Both the position numbers and the translations under genes were made by a program. Below, piece by piece: positions 10,015 through 21,880 of a DNA stretch of 64,000 bases (its first letter is position 1; the number at the start of each line of letters is the position of its first letter). The stretch is from Letharia columbiana (Eukaryota > Ascomycota > Lecanoromycetes > Lecanorales > Parmeliaceae): contig NW_023501036.1 in assembly GCF_014066305.1 (NCBI RefSeq), positions 445,501 through 509,500 on the forward strand, read 5' to 3'. The notes under the pieces were generated by a model. It was not told the origin of the DNA. It saw only the letters and a list, made by a program, of their open reading frames with translations, and searched no databases.

Positions 10015-11537
10015 TCAGTCAAGATACGCTCCATGGTCACTTTGAACCGGTCGCAAAACTCTAACTTGTTCAAGCGCTTGTGATGCCGAGATTCGATCGG
10101 ATGGGATAAACCTCATCAACCCCTGGATGACTGAGAGCAGAGATTTCCGGATCCCTTCTGTGACCCTTTCATTAAACCTTTGCTCCAGTTTCGAGAGACG
10201 GCTCTCACCTGCACGAACGTCAGCTCTAACAAACATTCCTTCATTCACAATCTTTGTAGAGCAGATTTTGTATCGATCCATCAGGATCACCCTTTCGGGG
10301 TCCGCGAACCATGCTTTCAAGGGAGACAGACATACTTTTCACGGGGACAGAATTGGAGGCCAGCTGAAGTTCATGCCATTTTGGCTGCCACCCGGGTGGC
10401 ATTTCTCCTACGAAGTCTATCATTTGTGCAACCAGAGCGTCCATACTTCCCCAGTAGTGGAACGTAAGTCCTCCCACAACGCATGTATAAATCTGTCTAC
10501 GAATTTCAGTATCTCTACTCTAAGAAATAGAAGCGCAATGTTCTCACCACAATACCGGCACGCCATAGGTCACGTCTATAATCAAACTTGTCTTTAAAGA
10601 TTGTTTCCGGCTTTCGCAAAGTGCCAGGCTGGGCAAGCCTTTTCGGCTCTGCCCCCTTGAAGGAAAGCCTCTCCGAAGTCAATGATACGAAGATCTTCCT
10701 CATCTTCTTCGGTCCAATTATCCCAACCTACTGTCTTCACTAGCTGCTTAGGTAGGCTATCTCCTGACGGCTCGCCATCAAGCCGAGTTAGATTCTCTGA
10801 TTCTGGTGGTCCAAGGATATTGAAGAGGTCTTCCTTGGACGCCTGAGACAAATGATTACATGTAAAGACAATGTTTCTACTGCTAATATCTGCTGAAAGT
10901 CAGCTGTAGAAAAGAGAAAGAGATTAGAAGTCGCAGGAGCTACAAACATCTCGGGGCTCATCGTACCTCCATGCGCATAGCCAGCTTCGTGTAGAAATGT
11001 GACGGCATCCACTAGCTGTTCAGATATCCTCAAGACTATATCTGGGTCGAGCCACTCTTCGCGGTCATCGTAGTTACTGTAGTCGCTCACGACCATATCC
11101 ACTGTGGGTCCAAGTAATTCGAATACCAGACATTGATGGTTTCCATTAGGCCCCTGGTGAGAGAATTCATCGAGTAGCCGAACGAGATACCTAGAGCTTA
11201 AAGCTCCTTTGCAAAACTTAGCGAGGGATCGAAGAATACCAAGTTCGTGAGAATGCGTTGTTGCATCAGCAGTCAGGATCTTAATCGAGACCCATCGCAT
11301 TCGCCTTCAATCATCAGTAGAGATCTAAGCGCGTGATCTTAAGATAGCATACTCCCTATCCTCTGCCAGCCAGACTGTTGAAAAGCCATCCCAGCCTAGC
11401 TTGTGGTGGAGTCTATACCGGTCGTTTTGAAAGGTGTCCCCAAGACAGACCGGATGATATCCGTCATCTCGGTATCTCAATATGCTCTCTTGAGTATAAA
11501 GTAGATTAGATTGATGATAAATTTCTAGTTCCTCCAT
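10015..11537 (-). pseudogene. SRPK-like Ser/Thr protein kinase, frame-broken in the C lobe
   Basis: The fragments are collinear with fungal SRPK-type kinases: GYHPVCLGDTF..RYRLHHKLGWDGFSTVWLAEDR (glycine loop), VSIKILTA (ATP lysine), GPNGNHQCLVFELLGPTV, FLHEAGYAHG, then after an intron DISSRNIVF, LRIIDFGEAF (DFG), GTLRKPETIF..YRRDLWRAG, QMIDFVGEMPPGWQPKW and GLMRFIPSDRISASQAL. The intron GTACGATG..TTCAGCAG splits the catalytic Asp codon and restores HGD. A further intron (GTGAGA..AGACAG) precedes IYTCVVGG. The frame breaks at a run of five C on the plus strand (10652-10656), between GEAFLQG and AEPKRL, and probably again near 10320-10335. Without these it would be an active kinase. Start taken at ATG 11537. 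Confidence 0.65.
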
Positions 11538-11615
11538 GGAAAATGAAAGGCTGTCGGTGGCATAGAGAAATTGAGAAACGTTTATCAGTGTAAACTCCGT
11601 TTCTTCTGCACCCAA

Positions 11616-12238
11616 AGAATGGGCGCCCAGACGAGTTCTACCTTAGTCTTCCTGAGGCGCTAATTACTTCGCTAAGCCCTTTAGGTTAGCGTCTCTTCCT
11701 CATGTGACGCTGAGATGTGCTGAGTCCTAGCTCCTTGCGGACTTGGGCTTGTAGTCTAGATTTATTGGTCTATATATCTTGTTTTTTTTATAGTTGTACA
11801 GTCAGTCACATCGTTCCAAACCCTGATGAATACCCCGTATAGTCCACTGCACCATTCATGCGCCCGACACCGATACGATTCTCTTCCAGAGGCCATCATG
11901 CCACAGGCGAAAAGAACCTCTGAGTACAAGACTTCTGGCGCTCTGATATCGATCCTTGCGGAACAAGCATGGCATCTACCACGCTGTCTTCAAAAGTACC
12001 GTCTGGGTCCAGCGCGTGCACAACAAGAAGACGTCCGCGTCGCACGAGAGGGTGAGTGTCTCTATACTGACACATTCTCCATCGGTGACTTGGAGTAAGG
12101 CAAGTGATCTGCACTTGGAGTGTATGCGCCGTTTGACCAGCAGTGGGTGGTCCATTGAGTCTGCTGGCACATAGATTCCTACAAGGAGCGAAAGGACTTC
12201 TACGCTGAATTCAACGTTGGGAACTCGCGGCTCAATAC
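11616..12238. other. intergenic, no supported gene
   Basis: About 600 bases between the kinase relic and the STAND/TPR relic. Short open frames at 11826-12098 and 11896-12114 have no recognisable features. Confidence 0.4.
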
Positions 12239-14324
12239 CTAAAGTATGAAAGCTTGATAATCGTGAATGGCTCGATGTCTACACTGCAAGCGCGTCCAGG
12301 CTTTGAAAAGGCGACATGACCACTTCGAGATCGCCCTTGGATGAGACTGAGTCAGTCGAGTGCACTCGTCCTCTTCAACGTACTTGTGAATAATATCTTG
12401 CAGTAATAACGACGCAGCTGTCACCTTTCCTGCCCAGACCAACCGGTTACTTAAAGCAAGCGACTGTTGTGTGATCCATTGAACCAACACTCGTGCGAGG
12501 AAGGCACCACGGACCTTCATCACCAGTGCTTTTGCTATCTTCAGAGCCTTTTGCAGAGACCACTCCCATATTCGTACCTCTAGATGTCGCATCTCAAGTG
12601 TCAACCGTAGCGATTGAACATAATTATCATGCACGAGGGATGCGGTGCTGGTAGCACTTTCCAGCCGAGGACCCGCATAGCTCACCCTTCCTACAGCCAT
12701 GAGGCACTCAGGCCTGGTAGAGACCTAACAGGATCCTCGTCTCTGCAACTTCACCCAAACGTATTCGAAATGGGAGTCTCGTCTATATGGATCTTGAAAC
12801 TTCGCATCATATTCAATACTAGTGAGCCGCGTCTCTGCATGCTGCCAACGGCCGAGTCTAATCAGCACGGAAACAAGTTCAAATTGATATCCCTGAAGTC
12901 GCGTGTTTATTTGGGAGCCAGGGTAACACATGAGTGCGGACGCCAACCACTCTTCCGCTTGCCTGAGATGGCCAGTTCGCGAGAGATGATGACCATAGAG
13001 AAGGCGATATTTGGGTGACACCAGTGTAGATATATTCAATGTTCCAGAGAACAGAGTTGGAATCATCTGGAAGTTGGCAAGAACACAGCAAAGAGCCGCA
13101 CGCTCAATTGAAGAGCCCGAAGACCAGGCACCCTCAACCCAGTCCATAGCAAATTGAACAATGTTACTGGCCAAGGATTTTCCGTGCGTTGCCCCGCAGC
13201 CTTAAAATACTCAACCAAGAGGTATCCGATTAGACCGTTGGCCCGGCGTTGTCGTCTTCCTTTCCAAGACAAAAGGCTTGTAATGCGAGTGGTGAGCGGC
13301 GTCTTGATTCTGGAATCGCCACTGGAAATGACTTCTTTTAGCTCTGCAGACAGCAACATTATCGCCCAGTCAGAACCGTTCACGGAGGATGGCCATGCTC
13401 TTGCAAATAGCATGAGTTCCTCATCCCCATCTTGGTAGCGGTGCGTCAGCACTTGTAATACCAGCGCTACAGTATAGTCTTTAGCATTCTTGAGTATGGT
13501 CTGATTAAATCGCAAGGTTTCGATTGCGAAAAGACGAGCATGTTAATAAAAAGCCTCTCTGTGTCGTTCTACAAGCGGAGACACATCCTTGCTTGGCATC
13601 TCTAGAAACACATACAGCAGGTCCATGATGATACCCTTTCCGTCCGAATCGCCCCACAATGGGACCATCAAGTGTGTACTCATCACGTTGCTAGAAGTGC
13701 GCCAGATTCGCTCGTCAGTGCACCATTCACGAGTGAAGATGATCTTCCTGTTGCAGGTTCAACGACAAGAAGACGCATTGACACAAGTCGTTCTTGCAGG
13801 GCATCAATACCGAATGAGTCAGAAGTCTCGCGCACGAAAGCATTCAGGAAGGAACAATCCGTAGGTAAGCTTGCATCGCCGACAGCCCGAAGAATTGGAC
13901 CGATCTCACCACTCAGCAGCCAGTGATTCCCCGACAGTTCGAAAGAAGCTCTCAGTGTAGCGAGCATAATTAACTCGCGCAAAGGCACCCCATTCGGTCC
14001 ATAAAGAGACAGAAATGCTAAAAAAATTGCTTCGTCACGGGTCGTGGCAAGATATTCACTGCTCCATTCGCTGATGGTCTGTCCGGTCTTCGATGGAGAC
14101 GGAAAGAATTTGTAATTGGGACTCTCAGTAAACAATGAGACCTCAACAGGCGTAGGTCTGATTGGTGCAGGAGGACGAAGACCTCCGACTTCTAGCTGAT
14201 GCTCCTCTTGTGTGTCCTTGGTTGTGTCTTTCACAGCTTTGTAGGAGGAGCGAAGAGTGCGAGAGAATCCTAATGCGATGCTTACGAGACCTGCTATACT
14301 TGCTGCTACGGATAGAAGATCCAT
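12239..14324 (-). pseudogene. STAND-like protein with helical-repeat (TPR-like) C-terminal half, broken
   Basis: ATG 14324 begins MDLLSVAASIAGLVSIALGF, a fungal STAND-type N-terminal helix. The frame continues through a winged-helix-like segment (FLAFLSLYGPNGVPLRELI). No NB-ARC/NACHT motifs are present between them, so the nucleotide-binding part has probably been deleted. A frame change near 13690 leads to MVPLWGDSDGKG..LLYVFLEM, then an in-frame TAA at 13543-13545 followed directly by HARLFAIETLRFNQ. Another frame change near 13175 enters TPR-like helices (YGHHLSRTGHLRQAEEWLASAL and LVSVLIRLGRWQHAETRL), and a last segment runs to 12239. Several independent lesions make this a pseudogene. 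Confidence 0.6.
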
Positions 14325-15160
14325 CACAGGCTTGACGTAACACGTCTGCTGCTAGATCGATTCCAAGGGTTCTTGGCACCTTTGTTCGCTTCCTGGTAGA
14401 CATATCTCTAGTTCCTTCCTTGAGTCTTACTATCCTTGACCATAGGCTGATTTGCAATGTCAAGAACCTTTTTGCTGCTATTCTCTTATCAGCACGCTCC
14501 AGCCTTGGTGCGCACTATAGACAGGTCGGCGATGCCAGCAAGGGATGATCTAAGTTACTTCTGGCATCGCAACCGCTGAAATGGCTAGAGTGGAAGACAT
14601 GAGGTGTTAAGTGAGGAGAGCTTACGGTAGTTGACGGTAGGCTCGGGAGTAGCTTCTCGTCTGACCAGCTTAAATGACCCCGCAGTCCGAGAGCTTCCAT
14701 GTTCCGGGAACGGAGGAAAGTTTCCGGTCTTGCATCAGCGGCAAAGTCGATGCTTGACGTAATGAGAACAGAAATGCGGAGAGGAGCATTTGCGTATTCT
14801 AGTGTCCACCGACTCCGCTGGCCCCGCAATTTGGGAGCAATTAATCACATAACCCACCGCGAACTCACTGACTTCTTCCCTAACAACAGATTCATCTCGT
14901 GTCGATTATTATTCGACATCAAGGCAGTGTTTTCCTATCTGAAACAAAGCCTAGGTAGTCTAGGCATATTTCAATTGCCGTAAGTTGGATAGTCACGTCT
15001 GCCGATGCCAATGTTACTGACGTACTCCGGCCTAGCCGTAGAGCATCCCGCCATTATTTCCGGCAAAAAAACAGCCCCTTCGACTTCCTTGCCCTTCAAC
15101 AAAAACCAATTGAAGTCTAACAACCGGTCAAAATCTGCAATCAAATCATTATCAATCATT
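14325..15160. other. intergenic; 5' flank of formate dehydrogenase
   Basis: Contains the 5' flank of the formate dehydrogenase gene and short unrelated open frames on both strands (for example 14515-14829 minus). No gene was supported. Confidence 0.4.
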
Positions 15161-16666
15161 ATGGTATTTGTTCGCTCTATCTCTCGCCTTTCGCGACCTG
15201 CTTCCTCCCTTCTGTTCTCAAGGACTGCTCTCCCGGTCCAGCGGGGAGCTTTCGGCGGGGTACGAACGCTGACTGCCACGTCCCGACTACAGGTTGTTCC
15301 CAACTCCTCAGACACCCGAGAAATACTGACAGTACTACTGGAATCCAGTCCAAAGTACTCCTAGTCTTATACGATGTAAGTGGATTTTTCCGATTGACCC
15401 AAATCCTAATGACCAAAAGCTCATGCTAACCAACGAATTGCACAGGGCCATGAGCACGCGAGAGAGGTTCCTGAGATGCTAGGAACGACCGAGAATGAAC
15501 TTGGTCTCAGAAAATGGCTCGAAGAGCAGGGTCACACCCTAGTCACCACCTCGGACAAAGAAGGCGAGAACTCCAAGTTCGACCAAGAGCTGGTGGACGC
15601 TGAGATTATCATTACTACACCGTGAGTCTGGCAATACCTGAGAGCAATTGACTTGGGAGTAGAATCAACCTCGTGAGAAAGAGTCACGTCCAGAATCCGT
15701 CGGCTGATCATTCGTTGCTGTCAGCTTCCATCCAGGCTACCTGACCGCCGAGCGACTCGCCAAAGCTAAGAAGCTCAAGCTTGCCGTCACCGCCGGCATT
15801 GGATCTGACCACGTTGACCTCGATGCTGCAAACAAAACCAACGGTGGTATCACCGTCGCCGAAGTGACTGGCTCCAACGTCGTATCGGTGGCAGAGCATG
15901 TCCTCATGACTATCCTCACCCTCGTTCGCAACTTCGTCCCAGCCCATGAGCAAGTCGCGGGTGGAGACTGGAATGTAGCCGCTGTTGCTAAGAACGAATA
16001 TGATCTTGAGAACAAGGTTGTAGGTACAGTCGCTGTTGGCCGTATTGGCGAGCGTGTGCTGCGAAGACTCAAGCCATTCGACTGCAAGGAGTTGCTGTAC
16101 TTCGATTACCAACCCCTTAAACCCGAAATTGAGAAGGAGATTGGATGCCGACGTGTGAACGATTTAGCGGAAATGTTGGCACAGTGCGACGTCGTCACCA
16201 TCAACTGCCCATTGCACGAGAAGACTCGAGGCCTGTTCAACAAGGAGTTGATCTCCAAAATGAAGAAGGGTGAGTTGAATCTTCGCAATTCGACTGCTTC
16301 TGCTAAATGGCCGCTACAGGATCGTGGCTTGTCAACACCGCCCGCGGTGCCATCGTTGTCAAGGAGGATGTTGCCGAAGCTCTTAAGTCTGGCCACCTCC
16401 GTGGTTACGGAGGCGACGTCTGGTTCCCACAACCAGCACCCAAAGACCACCCTCTCCGCTACGCCAAGAACACCATGGGTGGCGGTAACGCTACGGTCCC
16501 TCACATGTCTGGTACATCGATTGATGCCCAGGCCCGCTATGCGAAGGGCACCAAGGACATTCTTGAATCATACTTCTCCGGAAGACACGATTACAGACCA
16601 CAGGATTTGATTGTCAAGGATGGAGATTATGCTACAAAGGCATATGGGCAGAGGAGCAAAAAATGA
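15161..16666 (+). CDS. fdh1: NAD-dependent formate dehydrogenase
   Basis: Five exons (15161-15292, 15349-15375, 15446-15621, 15725-16269, 16320-16666) give 408 codons. The enzyme oxidises formate to CO2 with NAD+. The first 44 residues ([19 protein letters not shown]..) are basic and Ser-rich, like a mitochondrial presequence. The D-2-hydroxyacid dehydrogenase fold follows: [52 protein letters not shown], the NAD site [46 protein letters not shown] with its catalytic Arg, and [14 protein letters not shown] with the catalytic His. Exon 2 is a 27-nt microexon encoding only SKVLLVLYD. The nucleotide-binding glycine motif reads AVGRIG where fungal enzymes usually have GAGRIG. Start is the first ATG in frame with the presequence. 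Confidence 0.95.
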
Positions 16667-17011
16667 GAAGCTTGAATATCAATGTGTAAAAAGGGAACCT
16701 TGGCAGTCTGCATGTACATACCTCTGAACAGGCCTGTCTTTTTGTGAAACCCAGTAGGGAATGTCAATGTAGTTACACAATATGTATCAGAAGCCGAAGA
16801 TTCGATGCGATACAAATTACGTCGATCGAAAACCCTGTAAGCCATTAAGCTTTGATATAAGTTAAGTCGAGTTGTCAATAAGTTGTTGCGTTCCCTCTAT
16901 CTTCGGCTACAAACATCGGATTCGAGCTCAACCCTATCAAGACCACCACCACCCCTTCGCCCCACGCCCCATCACCCTCTTCCAACGATTCACCCAAATC
17001 CTCTTCCAAGG

Positions 17012-17788
17012 ATGTCATACCTAAGCACCTTAAACTCCCTCCTCACATCGACAACCTCCCGCTACGCCTCCCTCCGCCGCAACCTCACCTCCACCTCTGA
17101 AGACGACTCCAACATCACCGACCCCGACGACTCGCACGTCTCCCGCGTCCTGCGCGCTTACTACACCGAAAAAGGCCGCCCGTTCCCCGCATGGCTGGGT
17201 ACAGATCCGCGGGAAGCCGCAAGGGCGCAACAGAAAGAGAACCCATACGTGACCAGCAGGCCCATGGGCAGTCTACGTGGCAATTCGAGTACGAGCGATG
17301 CGGCAGAGAGACCGGGGCAAGGGAGAGGGCTGAGCGATCTGTGGTCCGACTCCCCAGGCCCTGGCGCCCAGTCGCCGGTGGAAGAGCGAGGCAGTCTGCG
17401 ACGAGGGCCACTGGGCGGGCGACGGATGGGTGCGCAACCGCAGCAACAGCAAGAAAGTCTCAATGTACGCCCACTGCCCAGTCAACGGGCTGGGAGCTAT
17501 CAGACGCAGAATCCGGCATATGCTCAGCAGCAGCAGCAGCAGCAGTTGAGAGGTGATGGGAGGAATACGAGTAGTCCGGGGCCTCCGCCTGGGAGCTCGG
17601 GGAGTGGGAGTGCGCAGGAGAGGTTGAAGGCGAGGCTGGGGAGGGGGAGCTCCACGCGGTCGGTGGGAAGTGATGATGGGAAGGGTGGGCAGGGGCAGGG
17701 GGAGTTATGCTACGCAGGGTTTGAGTGGATGGCAGGGGAGGAGGTGACGAGACGATATTCGGAGAAGTATCGGTGGGGTTGTAGTTAG
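17012..17788 (+). CDS. mso1: Mso1-like Sec1-binding exocytosis protein
   Basis: Single exon of 258 codons from ATG 17012. The N-terminal 65 residues match the Mso1 Sec1-binding region: MSYLSTLNSLLTSTTSRYAS, then SHVSRVLRAYYTEKGRPFP and WLGTDP. The rest is low-complexity, rich in Gln, Gly, Ser and Pro, with a Q7 run, and ends in a conserved-looking tail (CYAGFEWMAGEEVTRRYSEK). In yeast, Mso1 binds Sec1 and links it to SNARE complexes and Sec4 at sites of polarised secretion; function here is inferred from that region. The frame extends upstream without an ATG, so 17012 is the natural start. It lies about 350 bases downstream of formate dehydrogenase on the same strand. Confidence 0.8.
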   Translation: MSYLSTLNSLLTSTTSRYASLRRNLTSTSEDDSNITDPDDSHVSRVLRAYYTEKGRPFPAWLGTDPREAARAQQKENPYVTSRPMGSLRGNSSTSDAAERPGQGRGLSDLWSDSPGPGAQSPVEERGSLRRGPLGGRRMGAQPQQQQESLNVRPLPSQRAGSYQTQNPAYAQQQQQQQLRGDGRNTSSPGPPPGSSGSGSAQERLKARLGRGSSTRSVGSDDGKGGQGQGELCYAGFEWMAGEEVTRRYSEKYRWGCS

Positions 17789-18079
17789 GGTTCCGTGCCA
17801 TGATCTTGAGTGGGGTGTAGGGTGTCTTATGGAACATATGAGGAGTCCGAGAGCCAGTTGGATTAGCATCAAATGATTTCACGGGCTCTATTCGTTGTAA
17901 TAGTGGAACATTATACTGCATGACTGCTGCACGAGAATTGAAACCAGCGCAGGGTAGGAACCGTGAAAATTTCCCACGCGAGGCTATTCGTGTCCACAAG
18001 TCAACATTTCCTTTGTCTTTTTCCCAGCTTCAGCGAGCCATTGCGCTGGTTACTTTCTGTCGTGGCTCTTCTTCGAGTG

Positions 18080-20827
18080 ATGTTGCAGCTATGGCGCCTC
18101 TCCGCGCTCGGGATTCTGCTTTCGCTGTTCTCATTGATCCTTGGGGACGACACTGCACAACATGTCCTTTCTGAAAAAGCCAAAGTCTCGAACGATTCGC
18201 TGCTATGGGGTCCTTACCGGCCAAACTTATATTTTGGGGTTCGACCGAGGATACCGAAGTCGTTGCTGACGGGGTTGATATGGGCGAAGGTGGATAGCTT
18301 TCAAGGAGTGCAGAATAGTATGTGGCTACAATTTTTAGGAAACAACCCGGGTTCATATTTGCTGACCAAATGCCGATATAGACTTCCGGCATACCTGCGA
18401 ACAACATGAGGGTATGGCTGGATACGGGTGGGACGAATACGATGTGCGGTATGGCGGGCGCCAAACCATACACGATGCGGGCAACTCAATAGACATTACG
18501 ACCGAGTTCATTAAGATACCAGGAGGACAGCATGGTGGCAGCTGGGGCGTCCGAGTGAAAGGAACACCGAGAGAAGACGCGCCAGCCCGGCTGATGAGTA
18601 CCGTGCTCTTCTACGCTGGAATGGAGGGCTTTGGGAGTCTAAGTGTGGAAAACGAGAGGGACGATCTGGGGATAGTAGGGCCTGTGACAATGGAAGGCTC
18701 AAGCAATGAGCTGGGAGACTTCAAGCTCCAAGTCACCGAGGGACCAAATAGCAACTTGCATCCACCTCCAAACCACAAGAGCTATGAGAACAAGCCTCTA
18801 GATCGAACAATGGTTGCGAGTCTGCAAGTACCTGAAGGAGCTATGTGGCAGGCTAAATGTACGTCAATCCACAATCCACGTTTTTTTTGGTACACGTTAG
18901 CTGACTTGTTGCTTGGTTGAGTGAAGCACTCATCTTCTCTCAGATGAAAGAAGAGATTGATGCCATGATCGCTGAGTATGGACAGGAGAACGCACCACCA
19001 CCTTGGGCGACGTTCACAGTAGGCAACGACATCAAGGAGGGGAATATGCATGTTGTGCAGAAGGTCTTCGAGGGTTCTTTCGAGGTCAGCTGGTGCTTCG
19101 GGGTCGTTGTTAGATTTTGTAATGACAGGCAGCACAGTTCGACATCATTTATTCTTCAGCGTCCGCTGAGGCGCCTGTCACGTGTAAGCCAACTTTCAAC
19201 ACTTCTTTGCACCAATCACTGACTATCAGAAGCGGACGATCTTAGTGGAGCCATCGAGAAAGCAACTACCCAATTCGCGCACCGTTTCAAAAAGCTACTG
19301 GCACCCCAAGCTCCTTTCAACAAGTCGAAGTACCAAGACTTCGCCAAATCTATGTTTTCGAATCTCATCGGAGGTATCGGTTATTTCTATGGGGATTCCG
19401 TGGTGGACAAGTCATACGCTCCTGAATATGAAGAGGAAAATGAAGGTTTCTGGCAAGAGACCGCAGAAGCTCGTATGCGCCAAGGAGGTGTAAGGCTTGA
19501 AGGACCCTCTGAGCTGTTTACGAGCATACCATCTAGACCATTCTTTCCTCGGGGTTTTCTGTGGGATGAAGGGTTCCACTTGATACCCGTCGCCGACTGG
19601 GATATGGACCTGACGCTAGAGATCGTCCGGAGCTGGTTCAACCTTATGGATGAAGATGGATGGATTGGGCGAGAGCAGATTCTGGGTCAAGAAGCCCGCA
19701 GCAAGGTGCCCCAAGAGTTTCAGGTCCAATATCCACACTACGCCAACCCTCCCACGCTATTCTTAATCTTTGAATCCCTGATCGACAAGCTGCAAACGAA
19801 GTGGCCTACTAAGGGGATGGATGACCCTCTCGAGTCTATTCGCAGTGCTCACTTGCAGAATTCTGATGTCGCTAAGGACTATCTGCGCGATCTTTACCCA
19901 TTACTAAAGCGCCACTACTTCTGGTTCCGCAAAACTCAATGGGGCGACATCAAGTCCTATGACCGAGAAGCGTTCTCCACCAAAGAAGGCTACCGCTGGC
20001 GAGGCAGAGACACCCGTCACATATTGACCTCTGGCCTGGACGACTACCCTCGGCCGCAGCCACCGCATCCAGGAGAGCTGCACACCGATTTAATAAGTTG
20101 GATGGGCATGATGACACGCTCAATGCGACGAATCGCTGAAACTATTGGCGAAACCGATGATGCGAATGAATTCACAGGGTACGAGACAGCAATTGTCAGG
20201 AACATCGATGACTTGCATTGGGATAACAAAGCAAAGACGTACTGTGATGCGACCATTGATGACTACGAGGAAAGCGTACGTATTTGCCACAAGGGATACA
20301 TATCCATCTTCCCATTCTTGACTGGTCTTTTGCCACCGGATAGTCCGAGGTTGAAGGCAATACTGGACCTGATTAGCGATCCTGAAGAGCTATGGAGCGA
20401 CTACGGTCTAAGAAGTCTGAGCATGAGCGATGAATTCTATGGGACGGACGAGAACTACTGGAGAAGTCCGATATGGATGAACATGAACTACCTCGCCGTA
20501 AAAAGCCTCTACGTCAGTCAAGACTGTTGCCTTTAAGTATTCCACAAACATCCCACTAACAATACCTAGGACATCGCAATCCAACCCGGCCCTCACAAGT
20601 CCCAAGCCACCAAAATCTACACCTCCCTTCGCAAGAACCTCGTCGAAAACGTCTTCAATGAATGGGAGCGGACGGGCTTCGCGTGGGAGCAGTATAACCC
20701 TGAAACGGGCGCTGGGCAGAGAACGCAGCACTTCACGGGATGGACGAGTTTGGTGGTGAAGATCATGGCGATGCCGGATCTGAGTTGGGGTGGCGACGGG
20801 AATGGGGTTGAGCATGGGGAGTTGTAA
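18080..20827 (+). CDS. cwh41: mannosyl-oligosaccharide glucosidase I (GH63)
   Basis: Six exons (18080-18317, 18382-18858, 18927-19084, 19138-19183, 19233-20512, 20570-20827) join to 818 codons. The enzyme removes the outermost alpha-1,2-linked glucose from Glc3Man9GlcNAc2 on nascent glycoproteins in the ER. A hydrophobic leader (LSALGILLSLFSLILGDDTA) targets the ER. Family motifs are LLWGPYRPNLYFGVRPR, GLIWAKVDSF, FRHTCEQHEGMAGYGWDEYD, PSRPFFPRGFLWDEGFHL, DWDMDLTLEIVRSW, GWIGREQILGQEAR, ASGLDDYPR-like TSGLDDYPRPQPPH, and YGLRSLSMSDEFYGTDENYW. Length and motif order agree with complete glucosidase I. ATG 18080 is the first in-frame ATG before the leader. The 46-nt fourth exon is the least certain; its donor after GTCACGT and acceptor CAGAAG were chosen to keep the frame. 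Confidence 0.95.
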
Positions 20828-21880
20828 GATAGATACAGTAGGTGTTCGCGTAGTGTATGTATAGGAAGTAAATTTTGACCCCCGTTTTGAGATCGTTTAG
20901 GAGGAACGATGCTGGATCTGTTGCGCGAGCGCATGGCAAGATGGGCATTCGCAGCTCCTGGGACGTTAGAAGGAATATACGACATACTACGCGGCGCTTT
21001 GACCCTTTCGTGCGCCAACGTCAAAGTCTACTGGCATCATGAATGAAAGCCTCGACTCCGTTGGTACACGAACATGCTCTGTTCTCACCAGAAGAAGTTT
21101 CGTTCGGGTAAGTATCACCAGAGGCTCGTTTAGGATGACGAGTGCGAAAGTACGATTGGCAATGGCCTCAATGTACTCCGTAACGGCGCCAAACATTGAT
21201 CTGTGGTCAGCGAAAGAACCAGCAAAGGTTGAAAACGCTATTGAAAGCCGAAAGACCTCAGCATGTTGGTCCGCAGCCTGAGATATGACCACATGGGCGG
21301 ACCCAGTGAGGAATATGAAGATACTTAGATATTGGGGGCTCACAAGAACCGCTAGCACTATTCGAGTTAGTACTTGGATCTTCGGCTGGCTTTCCTTTCA
21401 AAATCCACCGAGAACTCTTCTCCAAGCTCCGTAGAACGAAGGATTTCCTCCGATCATTCTCAGTCCTTTTACCGTCTCAAGTTCAAGATCTGTTTTGTAA
21501 AGATATTCACGCTTTCACTAGCTACAAAGATGTCTCATTACAAAGTGGAGACAGATTGATGGGCCCAGCGTCTTTTCGTTCGTCTTCAAACATGCAATGT
21601 TTGATTGGTTGCTTCTCCGCGTCTATGCATGTCCTGATTTGTTGCCGGCCTCGTGCTCGGCTTTATGCGGCCGTCCGAACAAGGCTGGCTCTGCCCACTT
21701 TGTTGCCTATCTCCATTTATGCCCAACTTTTGTGTCATCGAACCTTCTGAAGCTGTAAATCCGTTGAACAGAGGACTCAGACTCAGTCTACAATAGCCTG
21801 CTCTCCTTCTTGTGACGAAACCCTCTCGTCCTTTCCTCCATTTAATAGTCACATTTGGCATTGGATGTTGAAGCTTTGCA
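20828..21880. other. intergenic between glucosidase I and the helicase fusion
   Basis: About 1.05 kb. A minus-strand open frame at 20987-21358 is hydrophobic in part (YLSIFIFLTGSAHVV) but has no recognisable domain or neighbouring exon, so it is not called. The remainder is probably 3' and 5' flanks. Confidence 0.4.

Noticed and set aside
9588..10064. 158-residue plus-strand open frame, with an antisense frame reading EGVRVGLLEAGRVE
   Set aside because: The short antisense motif recalls flavoprotein starts, but no dinucleotide-binding glycines or following blocks exist.
20987..21358. 123-residue minus-strand frame with a hydrophobic start
   Set aside because: No family motif, no splice partner, and it lies in the flank between two well-defined genes.
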